Origin: Coprinopsis marcescibilis
Taxonomy: Eukaryota > Basidiomycota > Agaricomycetes > Agaricales > Psathyrellaceae
NCBI GenBank assembly: GCA_004369085.1
Contig: ML210256.1
Coordinates: forward strand, 1-64,000
Direction: 5' to 3'
Length of the DNA stretch: 64,000 bases
Both the position numbers and the translations under genes were made by a program. The notes beneath the pieces were generated by a model. The model saw only the letters and a program-made list of their open reading frames with translations. It was not told where the DNA came from and did not search any database. Below are positions 23,970-36,756 of the stretch, piece by piece. Every line of letters begins with the position of its first letter. Within the stretch, counting starts at the first letter, position 1.

Positions 23970-26900
23970 TTATGTCGCAGCATCGGAGGTAGAGGTCGTC
24001 TCCGTCTGCGACCCAGTGGAGGAGCTGGCGGTCTGACCCTTCACGGCGACCCACTTCTCCTTCTTCTCAGCAGCGGGAGTAGACGTTTTGTCCTTGTCGC
24101 TCTCCTCCTCAGAGGTAACGCTTTCGGTATCAGCGTCCGCACCATTGCTGGTCTCGCCCTCTGAGCCTGAGCTAGAGTCGCTGGAAGAATCTTGAGAGGA
24201 AGTTATAGCGGTGGCTGCTGCTGCTTTTTCAGTTTCAGTAGTGTCCGGTTTCGTGGTGACGGAAGAGTCACTCTTGGCTGCATCAGCGCGGGCTTTCTTC
24301 TTGGCTGCCCGTTTATCAGATTTCTGTGGTACAACGTCAGCTGAATATCACCAAAGGTGTAAAGCGGGAAGCATATACCTCCTTAGCATCCTTCTCTTCC
24401 TTCTGCAATGACCCCAGATCTGGTGAGCAAACCTCATTCAATGGAAGTGATTGTAAACGGTACCTCTTTCTCCTCCTTCTGATAGAAGAAAACAACCTCG
24501 TCAGAAAAACGGGGTTAATTGACAACATGAATGGATCTCACCTCTTTTTTCTCCTTCTCTTCCTTCTCCTCTTTCTTCTTCTTCTCCTGAGCTTCGCGCT
24601 GTGTGAATGAAAGTCAGCGTTGTACTTTGTGGATGAGGAAACAGCATATCTCATACCTCAGCCTTCTCTTTCTCAGCCTTCATTTTCTCCCGTGTCTCAC
24701 GCTCCGAAATGATCCACGCAGGGACTTCCTCGACACACTCCCGAGGGCGTGTCTTGTTCTTCAAAAGATACCCTTGAAGGCTGGCGACCTAGATGAAAAA
24801 GGTTAACCAAAGACTAACTTTGATCGTTCTCATGGTACTCACGCTGAGTTCGTCCTCTGGAATAGCCTCGGCAAATTGTTTGGCAAGTTCTGCGATCTCA
24901 AGCTCAGAAAGCAGAGGAATGGCATGCTTCGACGTCTTCCGCTTGGATCCAGGAAGGTTCTTCTGCGAGGCATCTTGACCCTCCTCGGGAGTGTCGGCAG
25001 GCGGCTCAGATCCAGCGGGTTTGCAGGGGAAGAAACATTTGAAAATACCCTCGGCCTGCCACTTGGTCGCGTGAGTAAAGTTGATCCACACGTCCATTCG
25101 ACCAGGACGGCTGAGAGCGGGATCGAGACGTTCGATATGGTTGGTTGTAGCGAACAACAACCTTGAAATCATTGCATCAGTCTTCATAGAACATGCACGC
25201 CAAAACAGAAATGATACATACCGTCCCTCGGCTGCAGCAACACCGTCAAGGCTGTTCAAAAGGCCGCTCAAACTTAAAGTCGAACCATCGCTCTCCGCCG
25301 CCTCCTTCTCTTTAGCAGTGGACGTCGATGTTGTGGTGGTGCCCGGTGGAGCACCTGTCGAGGTCGAGTCGCGACTGACGCCTCGAGTGAAAGCAGCGTC
25401 CAAGTCTTCCAAAAGGAGGATACATCTAAGGGATTAAGATTAGTATACCGAACCAAGTCAACACAAACTGACACCACGAACCTAGATGGGACAAGGCTCA
25501 TTAATGTAGTCAAGGTATTGTCGCTCATTCTAATTTGGACGCGATTAATTAATGATTCGGAACGAACAAGGAATCGATATCGCTTACCCCTTCGCCGAAA
25601 GCGACACGACATATATATCAAGCCCGAGTTCTCCCGCCAACGAATGAATTAAAGATGTCTTTCCACTAAAGGAGGGTTAAGTCTCGCAGAAATTTGGGAA
25701 GAATGGACCCTAACCTTCCGGGAACACCATGCAGCAGGTATCCCCGACGGAATGGAATACCTGGCGGAAGTCTAAGTTATCCATATCACTGGAACAGAGA
25801 ATCTTAAACAAACCTCTTTCTGCGTACCTAGGGAGGAATTAATATTGGCAGCCTAAGATACGAAATAAATGACTCACCATTCCTCGGAATTTAAGAAATC
25901 TTTGCAGTCCGCCAGAAGCATATCCTTGACTCCAGGTTGAAGAACGATGGAGCTCATAGGACGTTTCTGGCGAGACCCATTGAAACGCCAGCATGAGTAT
26001 GTCCTAGACTTACAGTTATCAGTCGTGTCCCCAATGTATGGGAATAACTTACGTGTCAGCCAAAAATATGTGAACACGGTGCTCGGAGTCTTTCTCGTAT
26101 TCTCGTTTCGCTTCAAGAACGAGCTTTTTCAGGATGTCATTACTGCGTGCGACAACACTGGTGGAGCATTGAGATCCGTGGCATGCCGATGGAAGCGGTG
26201 AAAAGTAATCATACCTGATCTTGAGGGCAGACCCATGTCCATAGTCGGGATAACGTTTGGTACGAGTAATCTAATCTCAACAGCATTAAAAAGCAAGCGC
26301 CTAAAGGGGCAAATGAAATACTTACTCTGAGCCAGTGCCCACGGTAATAAATCGTATGCGTGGTATCTTAGCGAAATGCGTGTCAATCAGAAGTACACTG
26401 AGTCAAGCAAGGATCATTACTCACCAACACTAGGCATGAACTGTACTTTTCGCTTTCTACGACCGTGGACAAGATCTCCCTCCTCTTGCTCCTCTTCTTC
26501 ATCCACGTCCCCTGAGGTGGCCTGAACAATGCTATTCCGTCCTACTGAGCGAGTAGTGATGTCAAATTCGCGACTGCGCCCCCAAGCCGGTTGCTGATGC
26601 AAACAAAAAATGTCGGACGTAAGTGCTCCGTTTTCGGAAAACGCTAGTAATGTGTCATATACCTTCGCCAGCCAGTGCATCAACCTATGGTGAAAGCTCA
26701 TGAGCACAACATCGATGCAATTGTAACGGGAAAAAAGACCTACCAATCATATGGGTAGTCCTCTTGGCTGAAATGGGCAGTGAGAAAGAATGCTGTTAAA
26801 CGAAGGCGTCAATTCCCAAAGTGAAGGTACAGCGCAAGTAGACGTTAACCACGCACAGTCCACAAATCCATTCCAAGCTGAAACAGACGCTCTGCGAGCA

Positions 26901-27059
26901 GTTTCGACGGTGCCCCCAATAACAACTAATTTCTGAGAGCGCCAGCGATGTCAAACATGGCGTAGTTGGCAGTAGTTAGCGGTTGAGGCTTACCAGGGTG
27001 TCCTGAAGTGCATTAGTGTTCATCCCCAGAGGGGACAGCATGCTCTTAATGGCCTCCAT
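23970..27059 (-). CDS. BCS1-like AAA ATPase with charged C-terminal tail
   Basis: Minus-strand multi-exon gene starting MEAIKSMLSPLGMNTNALQD (27059). An N-terminal membrane/BCS1 region precedes the conserved RPMSSIVLQPGVKDMLLAD segment. The AAA core has Walker A GVPGSGKTSLIHSLAG, Walker B LLEDLDAAF, and the ATTNHIERLDPALSRPGRMD sensor and arginine-finger region. Between Walker B and the sensor lies a Ser/Thr-rich insert. Bcs1 inserts the Rieske protein into respiratory complex III in the mitochondrial inner membrane; fungal genomes carry several paralogs of unknown role. The C-terminus is unusual: after the AAA domain come short exons encoding Lys/Glu repeats (24610-24390), then a Ser/Thr/Glu-rich acidic tail ending TSTSDAAT. 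The orthologous Bcs1 lacks such a tail, so this is more likely a paralog. Confidence 0.85.
24541..24588 (+). repeat. 48-bp pure polypyrimidine tract
   Basis: All 48 bases are C or T on the plus strand. The complementary polypurine strand encodes the Lys/Glu-rich segment of the BCS1-like protein, and the tract runs toward an exon-intron edge, so the same bases may serve both as coding sequence and as part of the splicing environment. Such tracts can form triplex DNA in vitro; that is a family property, not something shown here. Confidence 0.7.
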
Positions 27060-29832
27060 TGTGGTACTGAAAGTGAGAAACCTAGGCAAGGGAGGAGAGA
27101 ACAGCCCTCTCCCAGGAGCGCCCCTTATATGGGCTCAAGTTGCCTCGTGTCAAATCGAAGATCCCAGCACCGCGGCGCCTACGGCCCTTCTGTTTCCTTT
27201 CGGGTAAAGCAAACTGATATGGTGGGATATTTTAGTGCATTTTAAGTCGGAACGATCAATCAAGGATTCGTGGCACTGACTTCACCAACAATCTGTATAT
27301 TCGTGTCGAAATGACGACGAAATTGCAACAGCATGTTGCTGTTGATCTCCGCCTTGGAAGCTGTTAAGGCTAAGTTGCCTAGGAGAATCCAAATAGTCCC
27401 AAGTCTGTTATCGAGACCTGGGGTCCAACGAATGCGTTCGGTGCATGTAAATGCTCCTCACGCCATTACGTTTTGGGGTTGATGCCAGAGGTCGTGGCGC
27501 CAGAACGAGGCGCGCTTTTTTGTTGCCGACGTCCCAAATTTTCGGGAGAGAAAGCGGACCCTAAACCCCTCTGTAATGGACCTGATCTGATCTCCGAATA
27601 TCGCCTCAGTTGTACCCCTCACATTTACCACAGTAGTTGTCGCATAGCCCTTGTATGTTTGACTATGAGTTTATGCATCATGGCATCTAAGAACACTGAC
27701 CCTTTGCGAGGAATTCTCTCAACAACGACAGAGACAATAGTTACGTAGATTTCCAGTCTTCTGCGATCGGGTGGTTATTCCGAGATTTCGAAGTGGTGGA
27801 CGGGGTTCGAATACATAAATGATAACTCTGGAACTCAGCGGTGTCAACGGCATTGGCATTCATAAGAAGTATACATGCGCACCTTGTTTGCAATTTAAAA
27901 ACAAAAACAGTCATTTCGATAACTTTGTGACTACCCCTGACCCGGTGAGCAAGAGACACTTATCGGCCATCTACGCACCCATTGCGGCACAGCACAGAAG
28001 CGCCCAGCAAGTGCGTGGTCCCGGACCATGCACCCCAAAGACCAGGGCATCCCCACGAGTCTGAAAAATGGGTTGCGTCCCCGAGTGAGTTAGGAACCGC
28101 GTCGCATGTTGAAGGCCTTGAAATGTTATCTATTCTGCCCTGTAACCAGCTGCTGACTACCTGTCCGGCGGCCGGACACTTTAGCGCTGTACATGGATGG
28201 GGCAATGCAATTGACTCGGATTCCAACTCCGGACCTACCATCACATCGCCGCCAGAGCCCTGGTTCTCGTGGGCACACCGAGGGTCAGGCTTTGAAGAAA
28301 AAGTTTTTGTCGACTTCCCAATGACAGAGACGCAGCCAACCTGACACACCCTCGTCAGAAGAATCCAGCAAGAAGAATAAAGCTGAACTTGAAGATGGGG
28401 CCGCATGTCCAAGCAGCGCTCCGATTAGTTCATGGTGATTGCGCCGGCCGTGCGACCTCCTATGTTCAGCCACCACCCATGATGCTTGAGATAGCAGAGG
28501 ATATGATCATGATAGATATTGAAAAGAACCACAGGACTATTGCGACCCGTGGAATTAGCCTGAGCGGTGTTTAGAGCAAATGCTTTGTTGGAGGCCGTCA
28601 ACACTGAACAATATAAGTAAATTTGAGAATAAATTAGATCCACAGTAAAGTTGACCGGCTGACGTACATTCCAGAGGACATGCATCATCCGCGAAGCGCG
28701 GAATTATGATCAATGACCTCTCTTAAACTTGGCGCCAAATTATCCAGCTATAGTGTCACGTAGAACATGACTTAGCCTGACCTGCTGTCAATTTACTGGT
28801 GGCTTGACTTACATTAACAAATAACCAATTCACTGTGCAGGAATACTGGTTAAAATAGTGCGACTCGGACGAGACGAGGAGAAACTGTGCCCCGCATTTT
28901 TTTTAAGATGGCATTCTGAAAGTGTTGCATGTTTCGATCTGGAATCTCGAAATGTTCTCCCGGAAAAGAGTCAAAGACGAGCCGACGACGTGCGGATCAC
29001 GTCAGCTAAGCCAGGTCCAACAAATGTCGAATAGGTCCCAGCTGGACTGTCGGTTATTTTGCGATTCAGATGCACAGTCCAACTGACGAGAAATCGTCGG
29101 ACTTGCTTACCTGGATACTTGGATTTTATCACGAATCTTGTTATCGTGGGCGCCAATCTCCACTCTGTTGGCAGATGATCATTATATGGTGACCAAGATA
29201 CGGTCATTTCACTGAGAGAACCGAGACCGAACCGGGGAAATGAATCACAGAGGCCCTGGTGATCGATGCAACAAGGATCTTTCAAGACGGTAGCGCTTTA
29301 GAATAGACATAGCTTTTCCAGGTTATTCGAGAGGTTGGCGTCTGCTAGATCGCGATGCGACCTCCTAGGTACAGAGATCATGCAAACGAATCTGATTGAA
29401 CAAACTTGCCATTCGCCATATAGATATCCATAGACTGAGTCAGATGTATGTATTTTGCGTTATTCCAAGGTTTCATAGAGCCAGCAAGGTTGTTCCAGAG
29501 AGGGAAAGCTAGAAAACGTAGGTGGGCATTGTGGCAAGGACGAAGGACCGTTATCGATGGCGATGATCAGAGAAGGAACGCGACGGACAAACAGGCACAA
29601 TTAAGGTCACGTGCAATTTGACCGATTGCTTAGTCCGGGAGGCGGACCTGGAGGTACGAGGAGTTCCCAAAGTGCACGAATGTGCCCAGTCACTGCAATC
29701 CAATTCAAGCGGGAGATCAAACCATTAAAAAGTCACCACCAACTTGATAAACAAGATAGTAATGGATACGTAATAAATACATAGTTAGTTTAAGTAGTAG
29801 GAGGATATCACGGCTCGCAGTCAACCAATGCT
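27060..29832. other. large gene-poor interval
   Basis: About 2.8 kb without a recognisable gene. Open frames of 60-150 codons occur on both strands (for example 28412-27960 minus and 27982-28344 plus), but they mirror each other and show no domain, start context or splice pattern. The interval upstream of 27059 should contain the BCS1-like promoter. I did not find transposon ends or tandem repeats by eye. Confidence 0.4.
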
Positions 29833-30794
29833 TCACTCCTGTGAACCTGTTGAAGGCAAGTCAGGTATATCTCCAATGTACTGTCTATTCCAGCTCACCT
29901 CCGCGGATATCGCTGTCCATTCATGCATTGATCTGAAATATTCATCTTGGATTTCGACCACAGGATGGTCAGGTTTCCAGATAACGAAGGACGAGAACTG
30001 CCCAGAAATAGTCAAGTTCTTGGTTGGAACATGACTTTCCGTCTGCGAATCGTCAACATCCATAGAGGAATCATCAGCCACCACCACCACTTCCTCCACC
30101 TCCGTTACCCTTTCTGAAACGGCACTTCGCGTAAGCCGTCCTTTCGGCTTTGTTACATTATTGCCCATTCCCTTTGGTGGCCCAGCTTTCCCAACTTTGG
30201 ACGTTGATTTAGCACTTGAAACCTCTAACGGTTTGGGTGATTTCAAAACCAGCCCTCGGTAGCCTTTGGGCAAGTCTACCGACAACCCCTGGATTATACG
30301 CCCTCTGAATGTGGAGATGAAACGGTTCGGCGCGTCTTTTCCAAAACAGAGATCAGCAAAGGGTTGGGGTGTTATTAGAGGCACAATGCACCTGTTCGGG
30401 TGGTTGTATCTCCCGTGGAGCTTTGCGTCGAATTCGCGGTCCCATAAGTACTAGTCGCAGGATTCGATAGTTCAGTCTCTGAGTGAATGACTTGATTGAC
30501 CTTGAGGCTGTGAGTCACAGCTTCTGGTAGAGGCTGGACCTCGTGCTGAGATGATGCCTCTATCATTTGAACGTCGGACATCGGCTCTGTTGAAGGTTGC
30601 GCTGATATTTTCGACGAGCTAGCTTGAGGTGCTTGTTCTTTTCGAAGTTCCTCCGTCGATGTCACCGACTGGACATGCATATAGGTTGACATCTGTGCTG
30701 GCCCGTTGTACGCGATACGAAATGGCATCAAGTTGGGCTGGCAAGTTTCAATGTTGTGCGACATTCTGTTCAGAACGAGTGGCGTATCCGACAT
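29833..30794 (-). CDS. ribonuclease H2 non-catalytic subunit C
   Basis: Two exons: 30794-30392 and 30335-29833, joined across a 56-bp intron with a CTAAT-like branch site; total 301 residues. The N-terminal part (NLMPFRIAYNGPAQMSTYM) and the later APNRFISTFRGRIIQG plus LPKGYRGLVL match the split core of RNase H2 subunit C, and the C-terminal FVIWKPDHPVVEIQDEYFRS matches its end. RNase H2 is a nuclear heterotrimer that removes ribonucleotides from DNA and RNA from hybrids; this subunit has no catalytic residues. Two Ser/Thr/Gln-rich linkers interrupt the fold, making it longer than the yeast and human proteins. The intron acceptor is AAAAG rather than CAG, so the junction is less certain than the domain call. 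Confidence 0.8.
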
Positions 30795-31551
30795 TGTGTT
30801 GTGAGCGTACGTATATTTCAACGAGAATGTAGTGGGAAAAAGCAAGATGGACAACGCGAGCAGCAAAGACGCGTCAAGACAACTGCAGCTCGTCACAGGC
30901 GCGTGCACTGCCGCATGACTTTCAGTCACGCCGTGACAGTGACAGACAGCACACCCATCGCCTGTGAAATGAAAAATGTTGCCAACAGTCGATTCTTCTG
31001 AGCCTTTGAAGGAAGAAGCCAGGGCTGTACGATATTAATTTTACTCTTCGAAACTGTGTATGTACATCGGACACCGAGCCGTGGCATGATGGCCCGCTCA
31101 AACAACCTTCACCGGTCTACTGCAAATAACTTGAAGTCAGAAGAACAAGTTAAACCTGCTGCTCGCATTTGCGGATACTGTTTTGTCTCCGATTGTTGAA
31201 GAAACCCACAACCTCAGTTCAATTCACCTTGGCTTCATTGAACAACATATGTCGTTTGTCGCTTGGTATCTTTCGTACGTAGAATTGCTCAGCTTTGACC
31301 ACTGGAACGCGCTTGAAGGAGCGCGCTCATATCGGTCCCGAACTTGTCGGCCTCGAAGTTACTCCATTCAAAATTAATGCACACCGCTTCTGGAAAGTTT
31401 CGTTTAATGACACCGCCCTCCCCCTCCCCCTTGAGACTCGTGTTCAATCGCTCGAAGTCTCACTCCGGGCCTTGACGTTACAATCAATGGGCCATCCCAC
31501 TGACATAAATACGAAGGCACACATCTAGTATGGCTGCATCTTGACATTGCC
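30795..31551. other. divergent intergenic region
   Basis: About 750 bp between the divergent RNase H2C and membrane-protein genes, expected to carry both promoters. No confident element was identified. Confidence 0.35.
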
Positions 31552-33465
31552 ATGGGCTCTCTGCAAAATTACATTCTCCAGCTTCAAGAACAGCTCCTGT
31601 TTTTCCGCGGAAGCCAGGTAAGGGCGCTCAATCCACCGTTCTCTGATATCTATGTTGACTATTTATTTTTCCGAGCAGTTTGCCGTTCGTCAGTCACCAG
31701 CACTTTATCCCATAGCCTTTATTTTCTGACTTAGTTTCAGTCGCTGCTGCAACAGTCCTTGTGTACGACATTGCACTGACCTTAGACCAAGAGGTGGGTG
31801 TACAATGCGTTTCTTTCGCGTCAGTGGACATAATAAACAAAATGTCCGGCAGATTTCATGTGTATGGGGCACACGTTTTTCTTGGGGAAAGTGTCTGTAT
31901 TTCGCGGTGTGTCCTCGTTAGTAAAAATTAACATCCTCGTCGGGTCTGACATCCTACAACAGAACCGATACCTGCCTCTATTTGTTTTTCTGCTCGATAT
32001 CCTATGTCAGTTTTTCTCGGATTAACGTGCTGGAATACAGCTCAACAAGCTGTCTATGTCTAGTAATGCACTCCTGGAAAGCCGAAATCATTGTATGTCA
32101 AAGCCGTGGATTGTTTATGATGTCGCTGACCTTTCCCCCCTGTAGACGTATGTGTTATGCCACACAACAAGTCAAGAGTAAATCTCTGAAGACGCCCCTA
32201 GATGCAAAATATACCAGTTCGCCTCATCGACCATGAGCATTGTGCTGATGGGAGTCATCTCTGGTGAGGCATCAGAAATCGTAGTTTTTGGCAAAGTGAC
32301 TGAGGCCAGCATTGCTTAGCCTGCTTAATTCTACGCACACACGCTCTGTACCAGAGTAGAGCACTCCTCGCGTTCTTGATCTGCTTTTGTATAGTATGCT
32401 TCCACGCACTTCTTGCATTTCACTACGATCTGACACCTCTCGGAACAGGCATCTTCTGCGACTATGCTCGCATGTTATCTGGTGATATACCAAAGCCAAA
32501 TTTGTAAGACCTCGGTTCTTGGGCTATTTATTTCTTCGACTAATACTGATCCTGGCGTTCCTTAGGGATACCGGATATGTTTGGAATCTCCGGGTGCCTT
32601 TCGTTCTGTGCTGGACCTTTATGCCATACACTCCTATCAACATTCTGGCTACCATTCTGCTTCTTTGAGACGCGTGAGCTATCGCGTTATTCTTCATTCC
32701 TTAGTCCTAATTGATTTCCCCAGTCATCCTTGTCCTCACAATTTGGAAGACAATCAGAAACGATCACGACGCGGCGATGATTCTGCGGATTGACTGGAGA
32801 AATACCCATAAGAAGAGGGTCACAGATCCAAGCCCCCGATGTCTGATCGAGGTGATCAGAGAAGACGGTGAGAATGCTGAACCCGAGTCACCGTGGTCAC
32901 CGGCGCTAACGTTAATTGTGCTCGAGCAGGTTTATTATATTATCTTGGTGAGCTTGGCATACCACATAGCCCACTCGGTCCCAACTAATGGCGGCCCTTG
33001 TGAACGGTAGTGATCATAGGTAAGCCAACCACCGTCCACAGCTGAAGAATCACTTGACTTACACGGCGCTTAAAAGCTGTATCGGTTGGCAATATGCTCG
33101 TGTGGCTGTTCGCCCCCTATGGAGTGAGTTATGTTGGCGTCTCGTAAGTTCTTTCGCTGTGTGCTTCAAATGTCGTACATACTAAAGATATGGTCATCTG
33201 GCTATATTAGGCTGATGAAGGGTTTGCAGGCCACGATGTGCTCAAGGTACGCATGCCGCAACTTCCATTTCAGCGCTGGGAAGTTCTGATGCCCTTCTCT
33301 AGGCTGTTGCTCAACATTCGGGGATTTATAACTCCTCCAGATAGCGAGGATAAAGCGCCCCTTCCCACAATATGTTTTGCTCCCCGTCCACAATCAATAG
33401 GAAGCGTGTCGGACGTTGACTCGGAACTAGGGGCTTTCGACTCAACATCATCAAGGTCTTCTTGA
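31552..33465 (+). CDS. DUF6533-like multi-span membrane protein
   Basis: Multi-exon plus-strand gene starting MGSLQNYILQLQEQLLFF. The conserved first-span motif is spread over three short exons: ATVLVYDIALTLDQE, then SCVWGTRFSWGKCLYF, then NRYLPLFVFLLDIL. These match the YD-x-x-L-T-L-x-x-E-V-x-x-x-W order of the DUF6533 membrane family that is expanded in Agaricomycetes. The following exons are hydrophobic, and the C-terminus is soluble and Ser/Asp-rich (DVDSELGAFDSTSSRSS). Family members are seven-span-like proteins of unknown function. The exon structure between 32080 and 33200 is only partly resolved, so the reading frame there is not guaranteed intact. Confidence 0.65.
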
Positions 33466-33493
33466 TGAATTGGCATAAGGCTTGACCTTATTC

Positions 33494-33521
33494 AATTAAC
33501 TTATCCAATTAACTTATCCAA
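33494..33521. repeat. short direct repeat, 3' of membrane protein gene
   Basis: CAATTAACTTATC occurs twice back to back in this AT-rich segment between two convergent genes. It probably reflects slippage rather than function. Confidence 0.4.
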
Positions 33522-33760
33522 CCACATAAAGATATAATACATTCACTTCATTCAGACCCCTTCGAATCAGCAAGGAACACCACAAACTTGAAGGATTGCT
33601 ACCTCGGACTGACATGATATTGTCCAACACTTCCACTTGGCCAATAATATCGATGTGGCACTTTCGGACACTGGCTGTCAACCCATCGATCCCATATACA
33701 TCAAGTGCAGTACTACAGCGAATTATGAAGCAAGCAAGGTTCTAACCTGCACACAACGGA

Positions 33761-35758
33761 CTATACACGTTTCTTGAACAATAGCTGGCCATTCGAGTTC
33801 GGGAAGATGTTCGACCCAAGGCACACATCCTCCGGTCGTACCCCACCCTTCATCTTGACATCAAACTTAAGCAGTAAATGCGCCAGCAGCATTTTCAGTT
33901 CAACCGCAGCGAAGAATCGACCGGGACATGCTGCCCGTCCGTGCCCAAACGCCAAAAAGTTGGAAGATGTGATGGTCATATCCGCCTTTTTCCCTGTTTC
34001 TTGATGGAGTCGGTAGTGTCTCCAGGGATCAAACTCTGTTGGCGAGTCGTATTTTCCATGCGAATCGAGCCAGTCGACGGAGATGATCGTCCCCTTTGGA
34101 ACGGTCATCCCGTTCGAAAAGGTAAAGTCGACCATTGCCATACGATCCATCCCAACTACAAGGTCAATTTAGAAGAGAGTAAGTGCTTTAATATGAGGAT
34201 GACTCACGACTGTTAATTGCATGGAGTCGTTGAGACTCCCGAATGAAGCTATCAAGCTTCGCCATTTTGTCGACGGCCTCCTTGGACCATCCATGTTCCC
34301 GGACAACCCTTTGTGTTTCTTCGCGAAGTTCTTTCTGGTACTCTGGGTACAACGCGACGTCATAAAGTGCTTGAATCAGGGTCTAACAGGACGTGAGCTC
34401 CATAATAATACTTGCATGGTAGCCACTTACGACGGTGCTGGTGTGAATGGCCGCCATGTTGATGATGAGAATGCGAATCGCCAATGCTCGCACCTCGGCC
34501 TCTTCACCCTTGGCTTCTTCCATAAACCATGTCAAGAGATCATCCTACGTCCCCTGCGCATTAGCAAATGATGGCCACAATTGGGGCTACGAGAGGCTTA
34601 CCGGTCCAACGTACTCGTCTCCAAGCAAGTCAATCTGTTCTTTGCGTTTGCTGATAATTGGCCCCAAGTGCTTTACGCCTCGATTGATGCCGTTCTTGAT
34701 AGTTGGTAAGCAAGAATTTATAAGCCTGATAGTCGGTTAGCCTCTGGAAAATGTGGCTTGAACAGAACAGAGACATACGGCCGCAAAAAAGAGGGGAACA
34801 TCTTGAGGATAGTCGAAACCTTCATCACATCGACCGCATATTGAGCGGTCAACTCGATATAGTCAGGGTCGCGACCTGGTATGCGCCGTTCAGACGGAGT
34901 ACCAAGCAACGTGGGATTAACTTACATTGAGGGAGTCCAACGAACGTCCTGTTGCTGGCTCTGGAAATAACCTTCATGAGGGCAGCTTGAGCAGGGATTT
35001 CTGTCCATTCTACGGATTCTCGTGGTCAGGCCTACTTCCTGCTAACAGAAAGTGTTACATACCATCTGGAGAAGCTTTGAAGTAATCCTCGAACGAGGCC
35101 TCTAGTTCTTCGCTCAGGGCTGGTATCATCCGGGGAATGGCTCTTCTCATCTGGTTGAGAATGACTTGGACATGGTAGGGATCAGTGTGAACGCCTTCAT
35201 GCATAGTGTAATCTATTTGCAGCATCTGTTATTGCCATCTAGTGAGTTTGGAGGGTCAGGTAGAGGCGTGATTCAGTTACCCACCTCGCGCAAAGGCTCC
35301 AAAACGCTCAGTGTCCTTTCGGGATGCTTTCGGACTTCGTCAATGTTGTCTGTGCCGCGTATGATAACAGTCCAGCCATAGAACGTAGGAATCTTGATGA
35401 TTTGAGAATTGGTCTATCGGGAGAATCCAGTGAGCTGGCAGATCAGTGGTTGTTAGGTCAAACTACAGTACCCTTGCGAACCCTCGGGTCACCACCTTGG
35501 GCGCGTTGACGATATACTTAAAAATCTCTACATAGTAGAGAGGACCCCATGTGCTAGCGCCGCTGGGTATATGTTGCAGCTATCGAGCAACATTGTTAGC
35601 CGGCACGAACACCATTAGCTGAACCAACTGACGTTTTTGGGTTCACCCCGATACGCGAGGTACGTGAGCAGCAATGCCCCTGCTGATACGAACGCCGCGG
35701 TTGGCCTCTCAACTGCAAAGTCTCGAAGAGCCTGGGCGGTATTGGCCAATGCGCTCAT
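33761..35758 (-). CDS. cytochrome P450 monooxygenase (second CYP512-like copy)
   Basis: Minus-strand multi-exon gene starting MSALANTAQALRDFAVERP (35758), with a membrane anchor (AFVSAGALLLTYLAYRG). It carries the I-helix segment NMAAIHTSTV, the ExxR motif ESQRLHA, the FDPWRHYRL region and the heme loop FGHGRAACPGRFFA, ending LLFKKRV at 33761. Exon order and sequence parallel the P450 at 2790-4870 (shared features include ASNRxxVGLP, VxKMSTILxxFP and the KHLGP/KYLGP helix), so the two are paralogs. They are 29 kb apart on opposite strands. Relatives of this group oxidise terpenoids, including lanostane-type compounds in some mushrooms; the substrate here is unknown. Reading frame looks intact. 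Confidence 0.88.
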
Positions 35759-36756
35759 TAGTTGGCTTGCGATGTTCGTTGTCCAGGTCTAATTGTGGAG
35801 GAGTGGAAGGAAGAGAGACAGCGCAGTCGATAGGCAAGCGGAAGCCTTTGACGTTATGTAGACGCAACCATTGGCCAGGGCAGTGATAATCAAAGGCACA
35901 ACCCTCGTTCTGGACAGTGCGAGATTGTGGAGAGCAAGAAACCGCGACCGGCATGTCGTGATTTTCTCATCACGATCATCTGCACATACTGTAGGGTGAC
36001 ATGTGTAGCATCAGCATCAGCCCACATGACACTCCTTCAAGAACGGCTCGGATTTGGTTCGGATTACCCCCAGTGCCGCCCTGGCAAAAGTTCCTGGATC
36101 TGCGTTTCTTGAAGCCTTGAGGTCAAAGCTGAGAATTCGTACTACCTGTCTGACAACAGTGCGAGGTGGAGCCAGTAGGAGAGCATACCAGCTTTAGCAA
36201 GGTTTGCGGTGGTAGTCAAGATTGACTCAAGTTGACATCTTCGTAATATCCGGCCAGCCTCCTCTTTGTTTTTGAACTACCTGTGGTGGTACGAGCACAA
36301 CTGAAATCGCCTGTTTCTGCCCGAGTTTATCGCTGAGCAAACCCTAACTTACCTTGCGGTAATAAGTAAACGAGGGTGCAACTAATTACCAAGATGGTGA
36401 ATCAAAGTAACACTACCCCGCTCGAATATGTCAACCAATCAACGATTATCCTTCCTTCAACCTTTTCGGTGCACTAACCCGTCTGTTCCTCTGTTGACCC
36501 ATGTCATTGAGATCTGAGCTCGGCAGAAACTTCAGATGAATTGACGAGGGATAATGGGCTACATTATATATGGTTGAGTAAATAGATAATAAACACTAGA
36601 TAGCAACAATAGCAACGCGACATACATGACAATATTCAATAATAGAATGCAAGAGTCCTTAAAATAATTGAAAGTTGTCCAGATCAAGACATAGACATAG
36701 AGCTAGGCAGTTTGGGAAAGGGGCCGCTCGAGACACCCCCCAATTGATCAAAGTTA
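35759..36756. other. intergenic, P450 5' side
   Basis: About 1 kb, containing the promoter of the second P450 and the 3' flank of the low-complexity protein gene. Only short unsupported frames were seen. Confidence 0.4.

Noticed and set aside
27960..28412. 150-codon minus-strand frame in the gene-poor interval
   Set aside because: It is mirrored by a plus-strand frame (27982-28344), has no motif and no credible start context.
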